Assembly (NCBI GenBank): GCA_964496975.1
Contig: CAZCBN010000004.1
Location: 1-62,764 of the forward strand
Length of the DNA: 62,764 nucleotides
Reading direction: 5' to 3'
Source of the DNA: CAZCBN01 sp964496975
GTDB lineage: Bacteria > Planctomycetota > Phycisphaerae > Phycisphaerales > UBA1924
In this document: piece after piece, positions 50,366 through 59,570 of the stretch
Layout of the letters: each line of letters opens with the position of its first letter
Numbering within the stretch: the stretch's first letter is position 1
Position numbers and translations under genes: made by a program
Notes under the pieces: generated by a model
Seen by the model: the letters and a program-made list of their open reading frames with translations, nothing else
Database searches by the model: none
Told to the model about the DNA's origin: nothing

Positions 50366-52180
50366 ATGACCGCGCTGCACGCCCCGCCCCCGCACGTGAA
50401 CGCCCCGCGCGACGCCTCCGGCCCCTCGCCCGCGCCGGGCGGCCCCTACGTGCCGCCGGGCTTTGACGGCGCCTCGTGGCCCGCGGTCGAGGCGCTGGTG
50501 AACGAGCTGCGCGCCCGGCCCGTGGAGTCACCCGCCGCCGCCGACGCGTGGCTCAACGATCGCAGCGAGCTCGAGGCCGCGTGCAGCGAGGCCCGGGCCC
50601 GGCTCTACATCAACATGACGTGCGACACGGAGGACGAGGCCGTCGCCGCGGCCTATGCGAAGTACATCGAGCGCGTCGCGCCCGAGCTCCAGCGGGCCGG
50701 CTTCGAGCTCGACCGGCGGCAGGTCGCGCTGTGCGAGCGGTTCGGCCTCGTCGCGGACCGGCACGCCGTGCTGCACCGCGACACGCGGGCCGAGGTGGAC
50801 CTCTTCCGGCCCGAGAACGTCCCGCTGCACACTGAGCTCGCGCAGCTCGGCCAGCGGTACCAGCGCATCACCGGCTCCATGACGGTGCAGTTCGACGGGC
50901 AGACGCGCACCATGCCGCAGATGGCCGCCTACCAGGAGCGCACGGACCGCGCCGTGCGCGAGGCCGCCTGGCGTGCCGTCACCGACCGCCGCCTCGCCGA
51001 TGCGGACGAGATCGACGGCCTCTACGACGCGATGGTGCAGCGCCGCGACCGGCTCGCGCGGAACGCGGGCTTCCCCGACTATCTCCGCCACACGTTCGTC
51101 TCCAAGCACCGCTTTGACTACTCGCCCGCCGACTGCCGCGCCTTCCACGCCGCGGTCGAGCACGAGATCATGCCCTTCTGCGCCGAGCTCGACGCCCGGC
51201 GGCGCCGCGACCTGGGCCTCGTCGAGCTGAAGCCCTGGGACCTGGGCGTCGACCCCAAGGGCCGCGGCCCGCTCCGCCCCTTCACCGACGGCGCCGACCT
51301 CGTCGCCCGCACGCGCCGCGTGATGCACGCCCTCGACGGCGAGCTCGCCGGCATGTTCGAGTCCATGGGCGACGGCCGCAACACACGCGGCATCGCAACC
51401 GGCGAGCTGCTCGACCTCGACAGCCGCAAGGGCAAGGCCCCCGGCGGCTACCAATACATGCAGGACTTCTCGCGCAAGCCCTTCATCTTCATGAACGCCG
51501 CCGGCCTGCACCGCGACGTCGAGACCATGGTGCACGAGGCGGGCCACGCCTTCCACTCCATGCTCTGCAAGGACGACCCCTGGCTGCACTACCGCCACAG
51601 CCCCATCGAGTTCGCCGAGGTCGCGAGCATGTCGATGGAGCTGCTCACCATGCGGCACTGGGGCGTCCCCGGCGGCTTCTACGAGAACCCGTCCGACCTC
51701 GCCCGCGCCCAGCGCAAGCAGCTCGAGGGCTCGCTCGCCCTGCTCCCCTGGATCGCCACCATCGACGCCTTCCAGCACTGGGTCTACGAGCGCCCGCGGC
51801 ACGACCGCGCCGAACGCAAGGGCGCGTGGAAGGACCTCGTCGAACGCTTCGGCCTCCGCGGCAACCGCGTCGCCTGGGGCCCCACCACCGCCGCCGCACG
51901 CGACTTCGCGTGGCAGGCCCAGCCCCACCTCTTCGGCCACCCGCTCTACTACATCGAGTACGGCATCGCGCAGCTCGGCGCCCTGCAGCTCTGGGCCCGC
52001 TCGCTCGACGAGGGCGAGGCCGTCGCCGTCGACGCCTACAAGCGGGCCCTCCGCCTCGGCGGCTCACGCCCGCTGCCCGACCTGTTCGCCGCCGCGGGCC
52101 TGCGGCTCGACTTCAGCCGCGGCATGTTCGCCCGGCTGCGCGACCGCGTGCAGCGCGAGCTCGAACGCCTGCCCGAGTGA
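50366..52180 (+). CDS. M3 family oligoendopeptidase
   Basis: Zinc metallopeptidase of the PepF/thimet group, 604 residues, full length. The zinc motif is MVHEAGHAFHSML (HExxH) and the third ligand Glu lies in SPIEFAEVASMSMEL 25 residues later. The N-terminal helical region (ERVAPELQRAGFELDRRQVA, SMTVQFDGQTRTMPQM) and the C-terminal YIEYGIAQLGALQLW are typical. No signal peptide, so cytoplasmic peptide turnover is likely. It lies between two terminators and is monocistronic. Confidence 0.94.
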   Translation: MTALHAPPPHVNAPRDASGPSPAPGGPYVPPGFDGASWPAVEALVNELRARPVESPAAADAWLNDRSELEAACSEARARLYINMTCDTEDEAVAAAYAKYIERVAPELQRAGFELDRRQVALCERFGLVADRHAVLHRDTRAEVDLFRPENVPLHTELAQLGQRYQRITGSMTVQFDGQTRTMPQMAAYQERTDRAVREAAWRAVTDRRLADADEIDGLYDAMVQRRDRLARNAGFPDYLRHTFVSKHRFDYSPADCRAFHAAVEHEIMPFCAELDARRRRDLGLVELKPWDLGVDPKGRGPLRPFTDGADLVARTRRVMHALDGELAGMFESMGDGRNTRGIATGELLDLDSRKGKAPGGYQYMQDFSRKPFIFMNAAGLHRDVETMVHEAGHAFHSMLCKDDPWLHYRHSPIEFAEVASMSMELLTMRHWGVPGGFYENPSDLARAQRKQLEGSLALLPWIATIDAFQHWVYERPRHDRAERKGAWKDLVERFGLRGNRVAWGPTTAAARDFAWQAQPHLFGHPLYYIEYGIAQLGALQLWARSLDEGEAVAVDAYKRALRLGGSRPLPDLFAAAGLRLDFSRGMFARLRDRVQRELERLPE

Positions 52181-52206
52181 CCATCAGGCCGCCGGCCCCG
52201 CCAAGA

Positions 52207-52260
52207 TGAGAAATACAAAAAGACAACGGGCGGGCCCCATCGGCCCGCCCGCTGTGTTTC
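52207..52260. terminator. Bidirectional terminator between convergent genes
   Basis: Ten-bp stem (CGGGCGGGCC / GGCCCGCCCG, 52227-52251) with a 5-base loop. On the plus strand it is followed by CTGTGTTTC; on the minus strand by TTGTCTTTTTGTATTTC, the stronger U-tract. It serves both the M3 peptidase gene and the metalloprotease gene. Confidence 0.9.
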
Positions 52261-52344
52261 ATCAAGGGTTCACGCGGCAGAGCGCCCCGGCCCCGCCCGG
52301 GCCCGAGCTGAGCGGCCCCCTGAGCGGCCCCCTCAGCAGCCCCC

Positions 52345-54123
52345 TTAGCAACCCTGATCGAGCAGCGCCAGGAAGTCGAACAGGTCAAAGATGTCGATCG
52401 CCTCGTCGCGGTTCACGTCCGCCACGGCGGCGTTGCCCGTGTCGAGCGCGGCGAGGAAGTCGAACAGATCGAAGATGTCCACGGGCCCGTCGCCGTTCAG
52501 ATCGGCCGGGCAGCCCACCTGCACCGTCACCGTGGCGACGCCCCCGCCCAGCGTCGTGTAGCGGAACGAGTCCTGCCCGACAAAGCCCGCCGGCGGCGTG
52601 TACCGGAGCGCGTGCGGCGTCGCGGCGTTGGGCGTGTTCACGATCGAGATCAGCCCGAACACCGACGTGAAGCGGTCGAAGTTGAAGATGAACGGGTCGA
52701 CGCACTCGGGGTACGAGTCGTTGCCGAGCACGTCCACCAGCACGCTCTGCTCGCGCAGCGTCTCGGCCGCGTCGTTCAGCGGCACGACATTGATCGTCGC
52801 CACGCACGAGCGGCCGATGACGAACTGCTCGATCTTCTCGATCACCCGCGGGTGAAACTGCGTCTTGACGTTGTTGAGCCCGCCCGGGCAGATGTGGCAG
52901 TAGCTCATGATCGTGCCGTCGCGGTTGCCCGTGCAGTCAATGCCGCAGCGGTCGATCACCGGGACGTACCCGTCGTGGGTGTGCCCCGTGCCGAAGTTGT
53001 GGCCCAGCTCGTGGGCGACGACGATGAGGTCCCACGTGTTGAAGCCGCGCACGGGGATGGGGAAGGGGAAGAAGCCGTTGAGGTACGCCGACACGCCGAA
53101 GCCCGAGCCCGTGTCGCACAGCGCGCTCAGGTACGCCACGCCGCCGTAGGGCGTGTCCGTCCGGCCCGAGAGCAGGTGCACCACCGCACGGCTCACGTCG
53201 CGCATCTCCGCCGTCCAGTGCGCCTGCACCTGCGGCAAGAGGTCGTTGCTGGTCGTGACGTAGGGGTCGGTGTCGGCCGCCCACGTGCGGACGAAGGGCA
53301 CCGAGAGCTCCACGCTCACGTCGCGCTGGTAGATCTCGCTGACGGCGCCGATGAGCGCCACGGCGTACTGCGCCGCCGCGTCGGGGTTGCCGCTGAACAG
53401 GTCGCGCGTGAACTCCCAGTCCGTGTCCACCGCGATCGCCGCCGCGCCGCCGCAGGTGCCCGCCCGCGGCGCGAGCACGCCGCGCCGGGCCTGGTCCGCC
53501 GCGTCCTCCGCGTCCAGCGGGCCGATGACAGGCGCCTCGCGCACGTCGCACGTGAACGGCGCCCGCGGCACCTGGTCGACGAGCGTCGACGCCTCGGCGA
53601 TCACCACGCCGTTGTCCAGCACCGGGCCGGCGCCCGCGTCGGGGCCCGTCGAGATGCTGAACACCCGGCCGTCGCTCATCGCGATCTGCCCGGACACCTG
53701 CCGCGCCGACACCGCGACGAAGACCCGGCTCATCAGGTCGCCCCGCACCGAGCCGCGCAGCAGCGTCAGGCCCTCAAGGTCCGCCGGCCGCTCCGCCGCG
53801 CCGTCCGCCACCACCACCCGCGCGTCGGGCGACAGCACCGTGAAGCGCTGCAGGTCCAGCGTCCCGACCATCGACCCCGCCCGGGCGTTCTCCACATCGC
53901 CGATCGCGAGCGACTCCACGCTCGTCCACTCCCCCACCGCCATGTTGACGAACCGCTCCACGCGGAAGGCCTCGGACGGGCTCAGCGCCGCGCCCGCCGC
54001 CTCGGCGCTCGCCGCGGCGATCCCGGCGCCGGCCGCCGCCGTGCCCGCCGCGCCCATCATCACAGCCGCCGCCACGCCCCACGCCGTCGGCCGGGCCACG
54101 CCACGCAACACGCTGCCGTTCAA
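52345..54123 (-). CDS. Secreted reprolysin-like metalloprotease with a paired dockerin-like tail
   Basis: 592 residues. The start is a TTG at 54123, chosen because GGAGG stands 6 bases upstream and a signal peptide follows (AVMMGAAGTAAAGAGIAAAS). The zinc site is VVAHELGHNFGTGHTHD with the Met-turn TIMSYCH, the M12/M84-like metzincin pattern. A propeptide-like region of about 190 residues precedes it. After the catalytic domain come a beta-sandwich (LREQSVLVDVLGNDSY, FVGQDSFRYTT) of cadherin/Ig-like type and two dockerin-like units (ADLNGDGPVDIFDLFDFLAA and ADVNRDEAIDIFDLFDFLAL), ending DQGC. It ends at a strong terminator. Confidence 0.9.
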   Translation of the reverse strand: MNGSVLRGVARPTAWGVAAAVMMGAAGTAAAGAGIAAASAEAAGAALSPSEAFRVERFVNMAVGEWTSVESLAIGDVENARAGSMVGTLDLQRFTVLSPDARVVVADGAAERPADLEGLTLLRGSVRGDLMSRVFVAVSARQVSGQIAMSDGRVFSISTGPDAGAGPVLDNGVVIAEASTLVDQVPRAPFTCDVREAPVIGPLDAEDAADQARRGVLAPRAGTCGGAAAIAVDTDWEFTRDLFSGNPDAAAQYAVALIGAVSEIYQRDVSVELSVPFVRTWAADTDPYVTTSNDLLPQVQAHWTAEMRDVSRAVVHLLSGRTDTPYGGVAYLSALCDTGSGFGVSAYLNGFFPFPIPVRGFNTWDLIVVAHELGHNFGTGHTHDGYVPVIDRCGIDCTGNRDGTIMSYCHICPGGLNNVKTQFHPRVIEKIEQFVIGRSCVATINVVPLNDAAETLREQSVLVDVLGNDSYPECVDPFIFNFDRFTSVFGLISIVNTPNAATPHALRYTPPAGFVGQDSFRYTTLGGGVATVTVQVGCPADLNGDGPVDIFDLFDFLAALDTGNAAVADVNRDEAIDIFDLFDFLALLDQGC

Positions 54124-54373
54124 AGCAAACCTCCAAGGCGGCGCCGCCGCCGACGAGCGGGGTCGGCGAGACCGACCGCGCTGACATCCCCCAGAACGCC
54201 TACGGCAGCACCATACCACCACCGGCTCTGGGGGCCAAGGCGATTTGCCCGCGCCGCCCGTGCCCCGCCCGCGACCCGTCCGTACAGGCCCCGACAAAGC
54301 CCGCCCACCCGGCCCCATGCCCCCGGGCCGCCCCCGGGCCCGTCCCCACCGGCCCGTCTTTCAGGCCCGTCCC

Positions 54374-56116
54374 TCAGGCCCGCCACTCCACGCTCGCCAC
54401 CGTCAGATCGTCCGCCAGCGCGTCCGAGTCGGCGTGCTCCCGCACGGCCTGGGCCATGCACAGCACGTCCTCGCGCGCCGTCGTCGCCCGCTCCACCGCC
54501 GCGATCGTGCGCAGCACGCCGAACTGCTCGCCCGTCGGGCTGGGCTGCTCCACCAGCCCATCGCTGAACAGCACGATCCGCCCGCCGGGGGCGAACGCCA
54601 TGCGCTCCGTCCGATACACCGCGTCGGGCTTCACCCCAAGCGGAAGCCCGCCCACGCTCTGCACGCCCCCAGGCTTGCCCCCCGGCATCACCGCGAGCCA
54701 GTGCCCGTGCCCCGCGTCCACAAACGCCACCTCGCCCCGCTCCAGGTCAAACACCCCGAGCCACAGCGAGATGAACACCCGCTCGTCCACCCGCCCCGCG
54801 AGGAACCGGTTCGCGTCGCTCACCACCTCGCCCGGGTCCCCCGAGAGCCGCAGGCCCATGCGGAGCTGCGTCTGCGCCGTCGCCATCAAGATCGCCGCGC
54901 CGACGCCCTTGCCCGCCACGTCCCCCAAAAACACCGCCACGCGCCGCGGCGTGCCCCCGGGCCCGTCCGTGTCCAGCGGCACCACGTCGAACAAATCCCC
55001 CGCCACCACCCGCCCCGGCTTGGTCTGCATCGCGTACCGCAGCGCGCCGAACTCCCCCATCGCCGGCGGCATGATGAGCCGCTGCGCCACCCGCGCCGCC
55101 TGCAGGTCCGCGTCGAGCTGCCCCTTGTCCTTCTCCAGCTTGAGCCGCTTGATGTTCGCGAGCGCAAGCCCCGACATCCGGCTCACCGCCTGGCAGAACG
55201 CCGCCGCGTCGGGCTGCACGCTGCTCTCGCTGTCGCGCGCGTCGAGGTACAGGTACGCCTCCACGCTCGTCCCGAGCATCACCGGCGCGCACAGCGCCGA
55301 GTGAATCCCGAGCCGGATGATGCTCTCGCCGTAGTTCAGCCCGCTGTCCCCCGCCATCCGCACGATCTCGCCCTCGCTCGCCGCGTTGATGAGCGAACGC
55401 GAGAACGAAAAATCGCTCGGCGCGACAGCCGTCGCCCGCCCAGAGGCCCGCGGCCCCGTCGCCCCCACCTCCGCCGCCGTGCCCGACGAGCCCCCGCCCG
55501 ACCCCGCTTCCCCGCCGCCCGCGCCCGGCGCGCGGAACGCGATCACCTCCACGTCCCCCGTGCTGCTCACCTGCCGCACGAACGCCGCCCGGCTGAAGCC
55601 CGTGCCCCGCATCACCGCGTCCAGCGCCTGGTCGGCGAGCGACTCCACCGTCGCCGCGCTGTTGATCCCCGCCGCGCACTCCACCAGCAGGTCAAGCCGC
55701 TGCTGCGCCAGGCTCCGCAGCTCCCGCGCCGGCACGCGCTGCACCCGGTGCGCCGTGCTCGCCAGGTCGTTCGTCGTCGGCATCGACGCACCCGCTGCCT
55801 GCCCGAGCCGCACCCGAAACGTCCAAGGCCCCACCCGCACCAGGTCCCCGTCGCCCAGCGGCGCGGGCTGGTCCGCCTCCAGCTTCATCCCGTTCAGGTA
55901 CGTCCCGTGCCGGCTGTTCAGGTCCGTGATGAACCACTGCAGCCCCCGCGCCGCCACCACGCTGTGACGCCGAGACACCGTCTTGTCCGTCAGCTGCCGC
56001 TGCGCGTCCGCCGCCCGGCCGATCACCACCGGCTCCCCGGGGAGCACCTCGATCGCCTCCGTCGGCGGCCCGGCGATCGATTCAAGCCGGATCGGCGACG
56101 CCTCGTGTTCTGCCAT
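54374..56116 (-). CDS. FHA-GAF-PP2C serine phosphatase (RsbU/SpoIIE type)
   Basis: 580 residues from the ATG at 56116, cytoplasmic. An N-terminal FHA domain (about 20-100) has the phosphothreonine-binding pattern VVIGRAADAQ, KTVSRRHS and DLNSRHGTYLNG. A GAF-like domain (about 130-320) follows, then a SpoIIE/PP2C phosphatase: metal Asp in VVAGDLFDVVP, FLGDVAGKGVGAAILMA, FVDAGHGHWLAV and ADDLTVASVEW. It would dock on a phosphorylated protein and dephosphorylate a serine or threonine target. Divergent from the membrane phosphatase and near the ECF sigma/kinase pair. The 250 bases between it and the metalloprotease are GC-rich and empty. Confidence 0.93.
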   Translation of the reverse strand: MAEHEASPIRLESIAGPPTEAIEVLPGEPVVIGRAADAQRQLTDKTVSRRHSVVAARGLQWFITDLNSRHGTYLNGMKLEADQPAPLGDGDLVRVGPWTFRVRLGQAAGASMPTTNDLASTAHRVQRVPARELRSLAQQRLDLLVECAAGINSAATVESLADQALDAVMRGTGFSRAAFVRQVSSTGDVEVIAFRAPGAGGGEAGSGGGSSGTAAEVGATGPRASGRATAVAPSDFSFSRSLINAASEGEIVRMAGDSGLNYGESIIRLGIHSALCAPVMLGTSVEAYLYLDARDSESSVQPDAAAFCQAVSRMSGLALANIKRLKLEKDKGQLDADLQAARVAQRLIMPPAMGEFGALRYAMQTKPGRVVAGDLFDVVPLDTDGPGGTPRRVAVFLGDVAGKGVGAAILMATAQTQLRMGLRLSGDPGEVVSDANRFLAGRVDERVFISLWLGVFDLERGEVAFVDAGHGHWLAVMPGGKPGGVQSVGGLPLGVKPDAVYRTERMAFAPGGRIVLFSDGLVEQPSPTGEQFGVLRTIAAVERATTAREDVLCMAQAVREHADSDALADDLTVASVEWRA

Positions 56117-56277
56117 GCGATGCTCCGCCCTCGTCCCGCTCAACGCCACGCCCCCGCAGCATACCCCGCCCACACCCCGCACCGCCGCGCCACACCCAAA
56201 CCCGGCCCCCCCACACGCCCTCCCCCGGGTCTGCCCACCCGCCTCGGGCCGATCGCCCGCCCCGATACCCTCACCGT

Positions 56278-58646
56278 GTGACGAGGCGTCGCACATTCCG
56301 CTGGCGGGTTCTCGCCGTGCTCCTGGGCATCGCCCTCGGCGCCACCGCGCTCAGCACCTCGCTTGACCACGCCGCCATGAAGCGGCTCGGCGCCCGCGTC
56401 GCCGCCGACATCCGCCAGAGCCTGCTCGAGCGGTCCCACCGCGAGCTGCTCCAGTACACCACCGCCTTCTCCGACATCCTCCGCGCCCGGGGTGAACTCG
56501 TCGAAACCCGCCTCGCCGCGCTCGCCCAGGCCGTGCACGCCGCCCACCGCGACACCCCGCCCACCCCGCCCGCCGGCTCCGACGCCTCCGAAAGCTCCGA
56601 CGAGCGCCGCCTCCCCGCCCTCCGCGACCGCCCCCTCGCCCGCCTCCGCGACCTCGCCCTGGGCGCCGAGCCCGCCCCCGCCCCGCCGCCACAGCTCGCC
56701 GTCGCGATTGCCCCGGGCGTGCCCGCGCCGCAGGCCGCCGCCGCCGAGGCCCGCGCCCGCGCCGCCGCCTGGAACCGCCTCGTCGCCGCCCCCCCCACNN
56801 NNNNNNNNACGTCGCCCTGATCGAGGGTGTCCAGGCCCGCGGCCCCGCCGCCGGCTCCCTCCCCGAGGGCTACGACCCGCGCGCGCAAATCTGGTACCAG
56901 GCCGCCGCCCGCGCCCGCGGCACCGTCTGGAACCGCCTCGTCGCCGACCCCCTCACCGGCAAACCCGTCCTCGTCGTCTCCACGCCCATCCGCACCACAC
57001 CCGCCGACGGCAGCGAGCCCCGCATGCTGGGCGTCGCCGCCATCTCCCTCAACGTCGACGACATGCTCGCCACCCTCAAGCCCCCCACCGCCTGGGGCGG
57101 CGCCACCGAGGCGATGATCTGCGCCGTCATCCCGCCCGACCTCGGCCCCCAGGCCCGCCTCGAGGTCCGCCGCGACCTCGCCGTCCGCACCGGCCCCACC
57201 AACACCCAGGACCTCGACCTCCTCCGCCGCGGCGGCCTCATCGTCCTCGCCCGCCAGGGCTACGAGCCCCCCGCCACCCGCGCCGACGAACGGCCCGACC
57301 CGCGCCCCACGCCAACCCAAACCCCCGCGGGCCGCGTCCGCCCCGCCCCCCGCCCGATCCTCGGCGGCCCGGCCCCGGGCGTCATCGAGCTGGATCGCTA
57401 CCTCGCCACCGACGCCCGCGTCCGCGACCTCATCGCCGCCATGACCGCCTCCTCCAGCGGCACGCACCCCCTCGGCGAGGGCGACAACGCCTACGTCTGG
57501 GCCTTCGCCGCGCTCGACGAGGAGTCGTACGTCGTGCTGCTCGTGCCCGAGGCCGACCTTGTGAAGGAGGCGGACCAGGCCGTCCGCGCCACCACCCAGG
57601 CCACGCGCCACGCCCTCACCGCCACCGCCGCCGCCGCCACCCTTGAGATCGCGCTCATCAGCATCGCCGCCGTCTTCGTCGCCCGGCAGGTCACAAGGCC
57701 GCTGGAAAAACTCCGCGACGCCGCCGCCCGCCTCGCCGCCGGCGACCTCAGCGCCCGCGCCGACATCCGCACCCGCGACGAGCGCCAAGAGCTCGCCGAG
57801 GCCTTCAACGCCATGGTGCCCAAGCTCGCCGAACGCGTCCGCATGCGCGAGGGCCTCGCCGTGGCGCGCGAGGTGCAGCAGTGCCTCCTGCCCAGAAAGA
57901 CCCCCAGCGTCCGCGGCCTGCAGCTCGCCGGCTCCGCCGAATACTGCGACGAAACCGGGGGCGACTACTTTGACTTCATCCCCCTCGGCTCCCCAGAGGC
58001 AAACGCCCCCGCCCCACGCGTCCTCATCGCCGTGGGCGACGTCTGCGGCCACGGCGTCGGCGCCGCCCTGCTCATGGCCTCCGTCCGCGTCGCCGTCCGA
58101 AGCCGCGTCGGCTTTCACCCCACCGAGGGCCTCGCCAGCCTCGCCGCCGACATCAACCGCCTCGCCGCCGACGACGCCCCCGAGGGCCGCTTCATGACCA
58201 TGGCCCTCCTCCGCGTCGACGCCGCCGCACGCACCCTCGAATGGACCAGCGCCGGCCACGACCCCGCCCTGCTCTACGACCCCGCCCTCGACACCTTCCA
58301 AGACCTCGCCGGCGTCGACATCCCCCTCGCCGTCCAGCGCGACTGGGCCTACCACGCCGCCTCACGCGCCGACCTCCGCCCGGGCCAGATCATCATCATC
58401 GGCACCGACGGCCTCTGGGAAGCCCGCAACCCCCGCGGCGAGATGTTCGGCAAGGACCGCCTCCGCGACGCCGTCCGCGAAGCCGCCCGCCCCGCCCCAA
58501 CGGCTCCGTCACCCGCCCCGGCCGCCGCCGCCGACATCGCCGCCCACATCCTCCGCCGCGTCGCCGACTTCCGCGACGGCACCCCCCCGCGCGACGACAC
58601 CACCGTCGTCGTCGCCATCTTCACCCCAGAAGACACCCCGGTCTAA
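56278..58646 (+). CDS. Membrane sensor PP2C phosphatase (Cache-like/HAMP/SpoIIE), interrupted by an assembly gap
   Basis: Starts at a GTG with a membrane helix (VLAVLLGIALGATALS). The sensor region resembles Cache (GYDPRAQIWYQAAARARGTV, LVVSTPIRTTPADGSEPRML). A second helix (about 57600-57690) leads to a HAMP linker (VTRPLEKLRDAAARLAAGDL) and a SpoIIE phosphatase with AGSAEYCDETGGDYFDFIP, VGDVCGHGVGAALLMAS, TSAGHDPALLY and RDDTTVVVAIF. The 10-N gap (56799-56808) shifts the frame, but N length is arbitrary, so I treat it as one gene. Sequence on both sides of the gap shares a WNRLVA unit and its DNA, suggesting a collapsed repeat. Confidence 0.88.
56799..56808. other. Assembly gap (10 N)
   Basis: Scaffold gap inside the sensor phosphatase gene. 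GGAACCGCCTCGTCGCCG occurs just before it (56771-56788) and again about 140 bases after it. Confidence 0.98.
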
Positions 58647-58693
58647 GCCACGCGCCCCGCTCCCTCCCGCTTCGGCCAAACGACAACATCCTG

Positions 58694-58715
58694 TAGAATC
58701 AACATCTCCGGGAGG
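58694..58715 (+). promoter_or_regulatory. Possible -10 and ribosome binding site of the ECF sigma gene
   Basis: TAGAAT at 58694-58699 is a good -10 hexamer but the -35 region (TTCGGC) is poor. GGAGG at 58711-58715 lies 9 bases before the GTG at 58725 and supports that start. Confidence 0.4.
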
Positions 58716-58724
58716 CAACACCGC

Positions 58725-59426
58725 GTGACGGGCCCACGACCCCACAGCGACGAAGGCGACCGCGGCCCCGCGCCCCACGCGCCCCCGCCCGCCCCACACG
58801 TCACCAAAGACCACGACGCCCTCGTCGACAAGGCCACCGCCGGCGATCGAGACGCCCTCGTCGCCCTCCTCGAGGCCCTCGGCGGCACCGTTCGCGCCCG
58901 CCTCGCGACGCGCATCACCGGCCACCTGCGCACCGCCCTCGACCCCGACGACCTCATGCAGGTCACCTACATCGAGGCCGTCACCCGACTTGACCGCTTC
59001 AAGGGGGGCGGCGCCTCCGGCTTCCTCGCCTGGCTCACCCGCCTCGCAGAAAACAACCTGATCGACGCCGTTCGGATGCTGGAAGCAGACAAGCGCCCGA
59101 ACCCCGCCCGCCGCGTCGAAACCTCCCGCCGCGCGGAAGAGTCCGCCGCCGCCCTCGTCGAGCTCGTCGGCGTCACCTACACCACCCCCAGCGGCGTCGC
59201 CGCCAAGCACGAGCTGCGCACCGTTCTGAAGATGGCCCTCGACCGCATGCCCGCCGACTACGCCCGCGTCATCCGCCTGTACGACCTGTCGGGCCTCTCC
59301 GCGGCCGACGTCGCCGCCGAGCTGGGCCGCAGCGAGGGGGCGGTGTACATGCTCCGCGCGCGCGCCCATGACCGCCTGCGCGAAATGCTCCCTGCCGAGG
59401 CCGGTTTCTTCAGCAGCAGCCCATAA
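58725..59426 (+). CDS. ECF-type RNA polymerase sigma factor
   Basis: 233 residues from a GTG. After 30 Pro/His-rich residues, region sigma2 reads TALDPDDLMQVTYIEAVTRL...FLAWLTRLAENNLIDAVRM, and region sigma4 reads LDRMPADYARVIRLYDLSGL and SAADVAAELGRSEGAVYMLR, a helix-turn-helix. It is followed 144 bases later by a Ser/Thr kinase on the same strand. ECF sigma factors linked to kinases (ECF-STK groups) are known in Planctomycetes. No anti-sigma factor gene is nearby, so control by phosphorylation is likely. The DALVDKATAGDRDALVALLE start is typical of that phylum. Confidence 0.93.
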   Translation: MTGPRPHSDEGDRGPAPHAPPPAPHVTKDHDALVDKATAGDRDALVALLEALGGTVRARLATRITGHLRTALDPDDLMQVTYIEAVTRLDRFKGGGASGFLAWLTRLAENNLIDAVRMLEADKRPNPARRVETSRRAEESAAALVELVGVTYTTPSGVAAKHELRTVLKMALDRMPADYARVIRLYDLSGLSAADVAAELGRSEGAVYMLRARAHDRLREMLPAEAGFFSSSP

Positions 59427-59570
59427 TTGCACTGGGTTGTCTGCACCGGGGCGATCGCCCCGCGTGAGTCCGGTCCCCGCGCCCCGTTCTGTCGACGCAC
59501 CCCGGTCCCGCGTTGACCGTGCGCCCGCACTCCCCCTGCACCCCCCTGTTTTCGGAAGCCCGCCCGACGG

